Origin: Rhodospirillales bacterium
GTDB lineage: Bacteria > Pseudomonadota > Alphaproteobacteria > Rhodospirillales > Casp-alpha2
Assembly: GCA_018662225.1 (NCBI GenBank)
Contig: JABJGO010000009.1
Location: 16,841 to 80,840 of the forward strand
DNA length: 64,000 nt
Reading direction: 5' to 3'
Each line of letters begins with the position of its first letter. The stretch's first letter is position 1. The position numbers were made by a program, and so were the translations under genes. Positions 26,355-34,347 of the stretch are shown here, one piece after another. The notes below the pieces were generated by a model that had not been told where the DNA came from, did no database searches, and saw nothing but the letters and a program-made list of their open reading frames with translations.

Positions 26355-27083
26355 CTATTTTACGGTGGTACAATGGCCTTGACCACAGACCACATCGGCA
26401 AACGATCCCTCGGCGTGGATTGCAAAGACCAAAATTGGAATATCATTTTCGCGTGCCAGCGCTATTGCTGATGTGTCCATGACTTTCAGGTTCTGACTAA
26501 GCACATCCTGATAGCTGAGTTCTTCATACCGTTCTGCGGTTGGATCGAGATGTGGATCAGCGCTGTACACACCGTCGACCTGTGTGCCTTTCAACAGCGC
26601 ATCACAATTCATTTCTGCCGCCCGTAGTGCTGCGGCGGTGTCTGTTGTGAAAAACGGGTTCCCTGTACCGGCAGCAAAGATAACGATTCGCCCCTTTTCC
26701 ATGTGCCGCTCAGCACGGCGGCGAATATAGGGCTCGCAAACCATGGACATAGGGATCGCGGACATGACCCGGGTTGGTGCGCCCTTTGCCTCTAGCACGC
26801 TTTGTACGGCCAATGCGTTAATCACGGTGGCCAACATGCCCATGTAATCGGCTGTGGTGCGCTCAATGCCTTGCGCCGCACCGGATACCCCGCGAAATAT
26901 ATTTCCGGCACCGATGACCAGGCTAATATCCACGCCCATTTTATGAACTGCAGCGATTTCTGTACAAATGCGATCGACGGTATCCGGATCCAACCCGTAC
27001 TCCCGTTCGCCAAGCAGACCTTCGCCGGATAATTTCAGGAGAACGCGTTTGTAGACCGGTTGTGCAGCCATATTTTTATCCAT
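26355..27083 (-). CDS. pyrH: Uridylate kinase PyrH
   Basis: Phosphorylates UMP to UDP, supplying UTP and the UDP-sugars used by the lpx genes downstream. 242 residues, amino-acid-kinase fold. [13 protein letters not shown] opens the domain, with [24 protein letters not shown] and [24 protein letters not shown] following. DGVYSADP is also present. The start at 27083 (MDKNMAAQP) or the next ATG (27071) are both possible. A hairpin separates it from tsf. Confidence 0.96.
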   Translation of the reverse strand: MDKNMAAQPVYKRVLLKLSGEGLLGEREYGLDPDTVDRICTEIAAVHKMGVDISLVIGAGNIFRGVSGAAQGIERTTADYMGMLATVINALAVQSVLEAKGAPTRVMSAIPMSMVCEPYIRRRAERHMEKGRIVIFAAGTGNPFFTTDTAAALRAAEMNCDALLKGTQVDGVYSADPHLDPTAERYEELSYQDVLSQNLKVMDTSAIALARENDIPILVFAIHAEGSFADVVCGQGHCTTVK

Positions 27084-27157
27084 TACTGTTATTTAACCAC
27101 GGCAGAATCAGTGGTTAAGCGTTTATAGCACGCTTGGACGAACAGGTATTCAGAAAT

Positions 27158-27185
27158 GGAAAACGCGCCCGAAGGCGCGTTTTCC
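27158..27185 (-). terminator. Hairpin terminator after tsf
   Basis: GGAAAACGCGCC (27158-27169) pairs perfectly with 27174-27185; on the leftward strand the loop is TTCG, a very stable tetraloop. It starts 9 nt past the tsf stop. The T4 lies inside the stem, so it may be a partial terminator that lets some transcription reach pyrH. Confidence 0.7.
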
Positions 27186-27193
27186 TAAATCCG

Positions 27194-28120
27194 TTAACCG
27201 CCGGCGGCGGCGGCCACTTCAGCCGCGAAATCCGATTCGTCCTTCTCAATCCCCTCGCCCAGTTTGTAGGCAACAAAGCGATCAACAACAACCGGAGCGC
27301 CAGCGTCTTTGGCGGCACCTTCAAGAACCTTCTCGACCCGAGTTTCACCGTCAATGGCGAATACCTGATCCAGTAGACAGATTTCTTCGTAGTATTTGCG
27401 AATACGGCCTTCGACCATTTTCTCAATAATTTCTTCGGGCTTTCCGCTTTCGCGGGCCTGATCAGAAAGCACGGTGCGTTCGCGTTCAACCAGTGCCGGA
27501 TCAAGATCATCACGAGAGATCGATGCCGGGTTGGATGCCGCAATATGCATGGCGATCTGTTTGCCAAGGCCACTCAGCACATCTGCGTCGCCTGAAGATT
27601 TCAAGGCTACCAGAACGCCAATTTTTCCAATGCCCGGTACCAGCTGGTTGTGCAGGTAAGCAGACATTGTGCCTTCGTCCACGGAAACAACTTCTGCACG
27701 TCGCAGAGACATGTTCTCGCCAATCGTGGCGATCAGGTGTGTCAGCTGTTCTTCAACGTTGCGTTCTTCACCGGGGTAGCTTGCGGCTTTGATTTTATCC
27801 ATGTCGCCACCCTGTTCCAGAGCAACCTTGGCGACGGTCAGCACAAACTGCTGAAAGGTTTCGTTACGACCAACGAAATCCGTTTCAGCGTTGATTTCAA
27901 CCATGGCTCCAGCATTACCATCCACATGAACGCCGATCAGGCCTTCGGACGCTGTACGACCAGCTTTCTTGGCCGCAGCGCCAAGGCCCTTTGTACGGAG
28001 CCAGTCTACAGCCTGTTCCAGGTCACCATCTGTTTCGGATAGTGCTTTTTTACAATCCATCATGCCTGCGCCAGATGTCTCGCGCAGTTCTTTCACTAAA
28101 GCAGCCGTTATTGCAGCCAT
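27194..28120 (-). CDS. tsf: Translation elongation factor Ts
   Basis: Nucleotide exchange factor for EF-Tu. 308 residues. The N-terminal UBA-like module ([23 protein letters not shown]) is followed by the core with [13 protein letters not shown], the EF-Tu-contacting motif, and by [10 protein letters not shown]. The C-terminal VGEGIEK-like stretch reads [18 protein letters not shown] small hairpin (CGCTC/GAGCG, 28155-28168) in the 76-bp gap from rpsB may tune its level relative to S2. Confidence 0.97.
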   Translation of the reverse strand: MAAITAALVKELRETSGAGMMDCKKALSETDGDLEQAVDWLRTKGLGAAAKKAGRTASEGLIGVHVDGNAGAMVEINAETDFVGRNETFQQFVLTVAKVALEQGGDMDKIKAASYPGEERNVEEQLTHLIATIGENMSLRRAEVVSVDEGTMSAYLHNQLVPGIGKIGVLVALKSSGDADVLSGLGKQIAMHIAASNPASISRDDLDPALVERERTVLSDQARESGKPEEIIEKMVEGRIRKYYEEICLLDQVFAIDGETRVEKVLEGAAKDAGAPVVVDRFVAYKLGEGIEKDESDFAAEVAAAAGG

Positions 28121-28196
28121 TTCAAGACCTCATATCATTCATAAGTTCAGATGCCGCTCTCATGAGCGACACAGTACAATTGGTTACCCGGTAAAC

Positions 28197-29042
28197 TTAG
28201 GCTTCCTTGGGGGCTTCAGCAGGTGTTTCTTCTGCAACAGCAGCTTCCGCTACAACCGCTTCAGGAGCAGCTTCTTCTACAACAACCTCTTCCACAGCAG
28301 CCTCAACCGGTACTTCTTCGGCTTCGCCCAGATCGACACCACGATCCGTCATGGATTCCTGAATACCGTCCAGCACAGCGCCGGAAAGCAATTCACAATA
28401 CGTGTCGATTGCGCGGATGGCGTCATCGTTGCCCGGTACGGGGTACGCGATGCCTTTTGGATCGCTGTTTGAATCGATCACACCGACCACAGGGATGTTC
28501 AGACAACCAGCTTCGTTAACCGCAATGGCTTCCTTATTGGTGTCGATAACGACCAGAATATCCGGTAGACCGCCCATATCCTTGATACCGCCAAGGGCAC
28601 GTTCCAGCTTGTCACGCTCGCGGGTCATGTTCAAAAGTTCTTTTTTGGTCATACCGGCCAGTTCGTCACCAGCCAGCAGCTTTTCCAGTTCGTGCAAACG
28701 ACGGATAGAATTGGAAATTGTCTGCCAGTTCGTCATCATACCACCCAACCAGCGATGGTTGACGTAGTACTGACCACAGCGCTGTGCGGCTTCGGCGACG
28801 CGGTCAGCGGCCTGGCGCTTGGTGCCAACAAACAGAACGCGACCACCACCGGCCACAACATCACGAACGGCTTTCATCGCCGCGTGAAGCATGGGGACAG
28901 TCTGCTGTAGATCGATAATGTGAACTTTGTTGCGATCGCCGAAGAGGTACGGAGCCATCTTCGGGTTCCAACGACGGGTGCTATGACCAAAGTGTACGCC
29001 AGCTTCAAGCAATTGGCGCATAGTAAATGTTGGCAGTGCCAT
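28197..29042 (-). CDS. rpsB: 30S ribosomal protein S2
   Basis: Structural protein of the small subunit, first gene of the rpsB-tsf unit. 281 residues: a normal S2 core ([61 protein letters not shown]). An extra C-terminal tail of about 45 residues made almost only of Ala, Glu, Val and Pro ends in PAEAPKEA, a tail common in alphaproteobacterial S2. The ATG follows AGGAACT. A structured leader and a promoter lie upstream. Confidence 0.97.
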   Translation of the reverse strand: MALPTFTMRQLLEAGVHFGHSTRRWNPKMAPYLFGDRNKVHIIDLQQTVPMLHAAMKAVRDVVAGGGRVLFVGTKRQAADRVAEAAQRCGQYYVNHRWLGGMMTNWQTISNSIRRLHELEKLLAGDELAGMTKKELLNMTRERDKLERALGGIKDMGGLPDILVVIDTNKEAIAVNEAGCLNIPVVGVIDSNSDPKGIAYPVPGNDDAIRAIDTYCELLSGAVLDGIQESMTDRGVDLGEAEEVPVEAAVEEVVVEEAAPEAVVAEAAVAEETPAEAPKEA

Positions 29043-29067
29043 GTTTTAGTTCCTATTCCGGTTATGC

Positions 29068-29132
29068 CTCCGCAGACGAAGAGTTCATCACATGATGAAC
29101 ACCGGAGCGACGGTCCGACGAATTTGCGTCGG
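29068..29132 (-). promoter_or_regulatory. Structured 5' leader of rpsB (candidate S2 autoregulatory element)
   Basis: Three nested or adjacent helices on the leftward RNA: CCGACG/CGTCGG (29115-29132), then an outer CTCCG/CGGAG pair (29068-29072 with 29103-29107) enclosing an 8-bp hairpin GTTCATCA/TGATGAAC (29083-29100). This sits 26 nt from the rpsB start, where S2 is known in other bacteria to repress its own mRNA. That this fold binds S2 is inference. Confidence 0.5.
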
Positions 29133-29162
29133 CGCCGCATGTCTGCGTGCGAATTAGGGCGA

Positions 29163-29191
29163 TGTTTACTGCTCTCTCTCCCATATTGCAA
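29163..29191 (-). promoter_or_regulatory. Candidate sigma-70 promoter of rpsB
   Basis: On the leftward strand TTGCAA, a 17-bp spacer, then TAAACA. The initiation point would be near 29156, giving a leader of about 110 nt that includes the helices described above. Confidence 0.45.
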
Positions 29192-29233
29192 GGAGATATT
29201 GAGGGTTTTCTTTACGGTTCCATTACCGGGCTA

Positions 29234-30634
29234 TTACCGGGCCAGGCGAACAAATCTGAACGCCAGCAACGTACCGGTAACGACCAGTCCGCCAGCCAGT
29301 CCAGTAAATATACCGGTAAAGCCGTACCCCATCGGAAACGTGAATATGTAGCCGCCACCAATGCCCAGCACCCAGTATCCAAACGCAGCCAGCCACAACG
29401 GCACAATGGTGTCCCGAATACCGCGTAACGCGCGTGATGCAATAGCCTGAAGGCCATCAAAGACCTGAAAAATACTGACCACATAGATCATGCTGCGGAA
29501 AGTATCTGAAATGAACTCAAAACCGGGGTCGTCTGTTTCCAGAAAAATCTCTACAATTTGCCGGCTGAAATTCAGGGGTATGAACATCAATAAGATGAGA
29601 AAACCGACACCAATGACCATGCTGACAACGCCTGACTGGCGCGCTGATTCCATACTACCGCGCCCAATGCCAAAGGCCACACGGACCATGGCGGCCTCTG
29701 CCAATCCCAACGCGGCCATAAATGGCACACCAAACCAGCTCTTCATAATTTCATAGCTAGCCAGAATATCTGCACCCAGCGTGCCGCAAATGACTGAGAC
29801 GGTGAAAAACAAACTCGCTTCCAAAGCAACAATGCCAGCGACCGGAATGCCAAGCTTGATGATGTCACGGCACACAGCGCCATCGAACCGTATGCGCCCC
29901 CGAAACAGACCATACCCACGAAGCGCCGGGGTCAGATAAACATACCCCACCAATGAAATGAACATGGCCCATGCAACCAGGGATGTGGCCCAACCGGCCC
30001 CCGCGACCCCAAGCTCAGGAAAACCAAATCGGCCATGGACCAACGCGACCGTGAGCACATAGTTCAGCCAAACGGCGGAAACCGTAATCACCATAATCAC
30101 ACCTGTCTTGGCGATGGCCGTGGTGAAGTTGCGGAAACTGGTGAACCACAGGGTTGGCAAAATCATCAAGCTGATGGGAGGCAGGTATTGTTCTGCCAAC
30201 GCGACAACTTCGGGGGCCTGTCCCAGTATCGTCAGAACAGGTCCGAAATTCCACACCAGTATGGTGGCCGGAATACCGATGGCGGTTGCGATCAACAAGC
30301 CTTGCCGTGTGGCATGGCCGCCGGCGGGCTTATCCCTCGCCCCTTCTGCATTCGCCACAAGTACACCAACCACGGACAGCAAGCCCATGATGACAACAAC
30401 CAGTTCCATGGTGAAATCACCAGCGATACCGACCGCGGCCAGTTCCTGATACCCCAACCGGCCCACCACGATTTTTGTGGTGATGAACATGGCCATTTCG
30501 GCCAAGTAAGCGGCCACCAACGGCATGGCAATCTTCAGCAATATGGAAGTTTCTTCCTTTTTGCTGGGAACCGAAGGCGCTGTGGTATGGCCTAATTCAT
30601 CCGGTGTGGGCGTGGTCATTGGACACTTGCTCAA
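29234..30634 (-). CDS. MATE family efflux transporter
   Basis: Multidrug and toxin extrusion antiporter (Na+ or H+ driven) of the NorM/DinF superfamily, 466 residues with about 12 hydrophobic helices in two halves. The first half begins KIAMPLVAAYLAEMAMFITTKIVVGRLG and contains VGVLVANAEGARD; the second half includes AALGLAEAAMVRVAFGIGRG, the mirror motif. The N-terminal 20 residues are cytosolic. Start 30634 (MSKCPMTT) or 30619 (MTTPTPDE). Substrate cannot be read from sequence. It follows the SDR gene on the same strand by 67 bp and might belong to that operon. Confidence 0.9.
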   Translation of the reverse strand: MSKCPMTTPTPDELGHTTAPSVPSKKEETSILLKIAMPLVAAYLAEMAMFITTKIVVGRLGYQELAAVGIAGDFTMELVVVIMGLLSVVGVLVANAEGARDKPAGGHATRQGLLIATAIGIPATILVWNFGPVLTILGQAPEVVALAEQYLPPISLMILPTLWFTSFRNFTTAIAKTGVIMVITVSAVWLNYVLTVALVHGRFGFPELGVAGAGWATSLVAWAMFISLVGYVYLTPALRGYGLFRGRIRFDGAVCRDIIKLGIPVAGIVALEASLFFTVSVICGTLGADILASYEIMKSWFGVPFMAALGLAEAAMVRVAFGIGRGSMESARQSGVVSMVIGVGFLILLMFIPLNFSRQIVEIFLETDDPGFEFISDTFRSMIYVVSIFQVFDGLQAIASRALRGIRDTIVPLWLAAFGYWVLGIGGGYIFTFPMGYGFTGIFTGLAGGLVVTGTLLAFRFVRLAR

Positions 30635-30701
30635 GATTGGGGTCGATCAGAACTGCACCGTTTTCATGGATTGGTGTGAGAAGCAAGCAGTGCATGAGGG
30701 A

Positions 30702-31460
30702 TTAGGGGCTGACCCAACCGCCACTGGCATCCAAAATAGCGCCGGTAACATAGGATGATTCATCCGAAATCAGCCACATGGCTACATCTGCTATTTCACG
30801 AACTTCACCCGGGCGTTTCAAGGGCACTTGCGCCATGACCCAGTCTAGCCATTCAGGATGTTCAACCATCCATTTCTTATTCATCTCGGTCATGGTTGCT
30901 CCGGGGCGCAGGCAGTTGACCCGAATGCCTTCGGCCGCCTGCTCGCGCGCGAGACCGACGGTAAACACATCCACCGCTCCTTTTGAAGCCGCATAGTCCA
31001 CGTAGGACCCCGCCCCGCCATGCTTGGCCGCCGCCGATGAGACGTTGACGATTACACCACCACCTCCGCCATGTCGTTTTGCCATGCGTCGAATAGCCGC
31101 ACCGGCACATATGAATGGCCCCAGCACGTTGACTTCCATCAGTCGCTTCGTTTTAGCCACGTCCAGTTCATCAACGGGACCGGTGCTGCCCGATGTTCCC
31201 GCATTGTTGATAAGGGCTGTTACCGGACCGAGTTGTTCATCAACACTGGCAAACATGGCCTCGACTTCATCAGAAGAAGACACGTCGGCCTGTACAGCGA
31301 TCGCTTTTCCGCCCGCATTCATGATGTCATCAACCACGACCTGCGCTTGGTCTGCGCCACTGGCATAATTCACAGCAACGTCCCACCCCTTGGTTGCAGC
31401 CACTCGGCAAATCTCCGCCCCGATCCCCCGACTGCCGCCGGTTACAAGCAAAACAGACAT
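30702..31460 (-). CDS. Short-chain dehydrogenase/reductase (SDR)
   Basis: NAD(P)-dependent oxidoreductase of the classical SDR family, 252 residues. Cofactor motif TGGSRGIGAEI at the N-terminus, NNAG at about residue 88, catalytic Ser in NVSSAAAKHGG, and catalytic Tyr-Lys in YVDYAASKGAVD. The C-terminal VTGAILDASGGW is the usual ending. A cofactor preference is not clear (NYAS after strand 2 hints at NADP). It closes a run of three metabolic genes (dioxygenase, FMN dehydrogenase, SDR), so it probably oxidises or reduces an intermediate of the same route. Confidence 0.9.
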   Translation of the reverse strand: MSVLLVTGGSRGIGAEICRVAATKGWDVAVNYASGADQAQVVVDDIMNAGGKAIAVQADVSSSDEVEAMFASVDEQLGPVTALINNAGTSGSTGPVDELDVAKTKRLMEVNVLGPFICAGAAIRRMAKRHGGGGGVIVNVSSAAAKHGGAGSYVDYAASKGAVDVFTVGLAREQAAEGIRVNCLRPGATMTEMNKKWMVEHPEWLDWVMAQVPLKRPGEVREIADVAMWLISDESSYVTGAILDASGGWVSP

Positions 31461-31481
31461 ATAAACTCCCTTAACTGAAAA

Positions 31482-32633
31482 TCAGATCAAAAATTTGGGC
31501 AAATCGGACACACGCATGCATCCAATCTGGGCCAAGGTTATCTCAAACTCGGCCTTCAACACGTTCATCACATGATCCGCCCCTTTTGGCCCCATGGCAG
31601 CCATAGCAAACATAAAGGCCCGGCCCAGTAAGACGAAGTCTGCCCCACTGGCCATCATACGGGCTACATCAAGGCCTGATCGAATACCACCATCAGCCAA
31701 CAGCGCTATTTCAGGGCCAACCGCTTCACGCATTTGCGAGATCAGTTGTGGTGCCGTCAATGCAGCATCCAGTTGCCGCCCGCCATGATTGGAAATGATA
31801 ATGGCATCGGCACCAATGCTTTTTGCCAACTGGGCGTCAGACGGATCCAGCAAACCTTTGACCACCAGCTTGCCTGGCCACAAATCACGAAACCGTTTCA
31901 GGCGATCTTGTGTCACCGGCACATTCACCAGATCGGCCAAATATTCCGCTGTTGAATCGAGGCTGGCATTCACGGGCATATAAGGTGTGAATGTGCGGAA
32001 CTGAGGCACGCCTGCGGCCGCACTCGCCAAGGCCCAGGCAGGACGCTGAACGATTTGGCAAATTGTCTGCCAATCGAAATGTGGCGGCACCGATAAACCA
32101 TTCTTCATGTCGCGACCGCGCCTTGTGGTGGTCGGAATATCCACCGTCACTACCAGGACCTCAGCCCCGGCAACGCCCGCGCGCTCAATAATCGACTGAT
32201 TAACATCATCGTCCTTGGTGATATAGATCTGAAACCAGTGGCAGGTTCCCGCCGCCGCAGCGATGTCTTCCACACTGGACGTGGCAAAACCGCTTAACGT
32301 AAAGGGCAGATTATGGTTCTTGGCGGCAACGGCCAGGTGCTCAGGCGATTTAGGCCAGATCAGCCCACTAAACCCAATGGGCGCTACCCCGAAAGGTGCG
32401 TCGTAAACATGCCCGAACAAGGCATGACTACAATCCGGGTTATCTGTGCTTTCCCGCAAATAGTGCGGGCTAAATTTGATATCGGCCATGGAAGACCGGT
32501 TTGATTGCAAGCACGCCTCGTCACCAATTCCACCCACCAGATAATCATAGGCGAACTTCGGAATGCGTTTTTTCGCGATTCGCTCCATATCTGAGACGCA
32601 CGGGAATTTCTGATCAAGAGTCACGACTTGCAA
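31482..32633 (-). CDS. FMN-dependent alpha-hydroxy-acid dehydrogenase (LldD/mandelate dehydrogenase type)
   Basis: Oxidises a 2-hydroxy acid to the 2-keto acid. 383 residues, TIM barrel of the FMN alpha-hydroxy-acid family. Motifs: FAYDYLVGGIGDE at the N-terminus, PIGFSGLIWP, LVVTVDIPTTTRRGRDMKNG (the conserved Arg-Arg-x-Asp), VVKGLLDPSDA with the flavin Lys, and the active-site ISNHGGRQLD with His and Arg. ADGGIRSGLDVARMMASGAD binds the FMN phosphate. Whether lactate, mandelate or another acid is the substrate cannot be told. Spacing to the SDR is 21 bp. Confidence 0.92.
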   Translation of the reverse strand: MQVVTLDQKFPCVSDMERIAKKRIPKFAYDYLVGGIGDEACLQSNRSSMADIKFSPHYLRESTDNPDCSHALFGHVYDAPFGVAPIGFSGLIWPKSPEHLAVAAKNHNLPFTLSGFATSSVEDIAAAAGTCHWFQIYITKDDDVNQSIIERAGVAGAEVLVVTVDIPTTTRRGRDMKNGLSVPPHFDWQTICQIVQRPAWALASAAAGVPQFRTFTPYMPVNASLDSTAEYLADLVNVPVTQDRLKRFRDLWPGKLVVKGLLDPSDAQLAKSIGADAIIISNHGGRQLDAALTAPQLISQMREAVGPEIALLADGGIRSGLDVARMMASGADFVLLGRAFMFAMAAMGPKGADHVMNVLKAEFEITLAQIGCMRVSDLPKFLI

Positions 32634-32679
32634 AACATCCGGTTGGTTTCCAGGGAAGCTCTTTTACTCAACGGTGGCG

Positions 32680-33846
32680 TCAACTGTACGCGCCGCGCAG
32701 TAGCGGATCAATGGACCGATCCTGTTGCAGTCGATCTGCGGTGATCCGAAGGGTGCTGTGGAAATCACCGCGCTCTACCTGTATCCACTGTAACCAACGG
32801 CGGCCATTGACGGTCAAGTCCGTGCGGCCGTGCAAAATACGGTGGTTATCAAACACCGCGATATCGCCGGGCTGCAGCGTTAAGTGGATCATGCGGTCCG
32901 GGTCTTCGGCCAACTGCAACAATCGTTTCATGCCGCGGTAATAGGCCGGTATCTGATCCGGTGATATAGACGCCGGTGCGGCAACCCGATCATTGATACG
33001 AATGCCGGTGACGTTGTGGAACTCATCCACCGATATGACCGGGAATTCCGCAATCAGGTCGACATCATCGGCAAAATGTCGTCTGAACATCTGTCGATTT
33101 TGGGCCAACGCCGCAAAACCCTCGGGGTCTTCGGTCCGTAAAACATCGGCAATTTCAAAGCCGTCCATAAAGATGGACGAGCCGGCCCCGGTGACGTCGG
33201 TCTCAACACAATGGAAAAGCAGGATGCCGGATGGAGAGGCCCGATAGGGTTCATCCGTGTGAGCTTTCAGGGCAACTGTTCTGTTGCCAACGCTTTGTTT
33301 GCTGTGATCCACGACCAGATCCTGCACCCGGCCAAAATTGCTTTCCTGGATATAACCGACCTTGCCAGCGAATGCCTCCAGCGTCCCCGCCTCAGCGGAA
33401 GCCCCTTTCAGGAAGCAAAGTCCGCAATCTCGCACATGGTGCAGCATTTCAAGAAACGAGCTGTCGCCTGAATTGACGGCATCAAATGACATGCTGGCGG
33501 GGGTTGCCCGAAAATCATCATCCCATAATGTGGGCACAAAGGCCCGAGCACGACGTGCATCGTCATCATAGGCATGCCGTGACAACCAAAGAGCCGTGAA
33601 CTGGCTTTCGTGACCATCGGTCCAGGTAATCTGTAAATCGCCGCTACCTATATCGACAACTTCGGGCGCAACATTCAAATCGAGTTCGGAAAGGCGCAAC
33701 GAACGACGCCCCGTTGATGGTTCACCACAATCGGTACAGCGACAGTTGTCGCGTAACCAAATATGATGAAATTGCGATGACCGACCATCTGACCATGTGA
33801 GTATGGTCGAGGCCGTATCCATATCTGCGCGGGTGAGTGTCTTCAT
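32680..33846 (-). CDS. Gamma-butyrobetaine-hydroxylase-like Fe(II)/2-oxoglutarate dioxygenase
   Basis: TauD/TfdA-superfamily enzyme, 388 residues. The N-terminal DUF971-type domain (to about residue 95) carries the zinc-site pattern WLRDNCRCTDC. The catalytic domain has the iron ligands H-x-D in LKAHTDEPYR and the distal His in DNHRILHGR, with the 2-oxoglutarate Arg in RRWLQW. This architecture belongs to gamma-butyrobetaine and trimethyllysine hydroxylases, but many bacterial members act on other quaternary ammonium or amino acids. Next to an FMN hydroxy-acid dehydrogenase and an SDR, a hydroxylation-then-oxidation route is likely; the substrate is open. Confidence 0.85.
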   Translation of the reverse strand: MKTLTRADMDTASTILTWSDGRSSQFHHIWLRDNCRCTDCGEPSTGRRSLRLSELDLNVAPEVVDIGSGDLQITWTDGHESQFTALWLSRHAYDDDARRARAFVPTLWDDDFRATPASMSFDAVNSGDSSFLEMLHHVRDCGLCFLKGASAEAGTLEAFAGKVGYIQESNFGRVQDLVVDHSKQSVGNRTVALKAHTDEPYRASPSGILLFHCVETDVTGAGSSIFMDGFEIADVLRTEDPEGFAALAQNRQMFRRHFADDVDLIAEFPVISVDEFHNVTGIRINDRVAAPASISPDQIPAYYRGMKRLLQLAEDPDRMIHLTLQPGDIAVFDNHRILHGRTDLTVNGRRWLQWIQVERGDFHSTLRITADRLQQDRSIDPLLRGAYS

Positions 33847-33907
33847 GGGAAGTCAATGTATCGGAAGCGCGACGTTTGGCGAGTGAAAACGTTTTGTCCC
33901 AACGTGT

Positions 33908-33941
33908 TCACATATTCACGCGTCACATATTTACGTGTCAC
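33908..33941. repeat. Imperfect 15-bp tandem repeats before the dioxygenase gene
   Basis: TCACATATTCACGCG and TCACATATTTACGTG are adjacent and followed by TCAC, spanning the GFA stop codon and the gap before the dioxygenase start. Two differences in 15 bp. Possible tandem binding sites for a regulator of the downstream operon. Confidence 0.45.
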
Positions 33942-34344
33942 TGGTACCCTTACGACGCAGATCATCAGCCAGTTCTACCCAATCCACATGTTCATCCCAG
34001 TGCACGTGTCCTTGCGGTTTGATATCGGCATGCTGCTCATCCAGCGTGGCCAGATAGAAATGGATTTCATCTGGGTAGCGTGTGGCGGTAAAAGCCATGG
34101 GCGTGCCACAGGTAGAACAGAATAAACGGCGCACGCCTTCTGATGACGCATAGGCTGCCGGTTGTTCGCTGGTAAAGCTGTAGGCCTCGTTTGGTACGCC
34201 AATAAACGTGGTGAAGGCCGACGCTGTATTTCGCCGACAGCTTTCACAATGGCAATGAGCGCACCAGTTTACCGGGCCGCTGAACGCGTATGTTATAGCG
34301 CCACACAAGCAACGCCCTGTCTTGGCTGCATCGTCTCCTGCCAT
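33931..34344 (-). CDS. GFA (glutathione-dependent formaldehyde-activating) family protein
   Basis: 137 residues with the Mss4-like zinc fold. Zinc ligands: CLCGAITY, CHCESCRR, and CSTCGTPMAF. The family name comes from one member that helps glutathione react with formaldehyde, but most members are untested, so the function is only a family label. Start ATG follows GGAGCGA. It lies 3 bp after the dnaE stop and 84 bp before the dioxygenase gene. Confidence 0.88.
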   Translation of the reverse strand: MAGDDAAKTGRCLCGAITYAFSGPVNWCAHCHCESCRRNTASAFTTFIGVPNEAYSFTSEQPAAYASSEGVRRLFCSTCGTPMAFTATRYPDEIHFYLATLDEQHADIKPQGHVHWDEHVDWVELADDLRRKGTSDT

Positions 34345-34347
34345 GCT

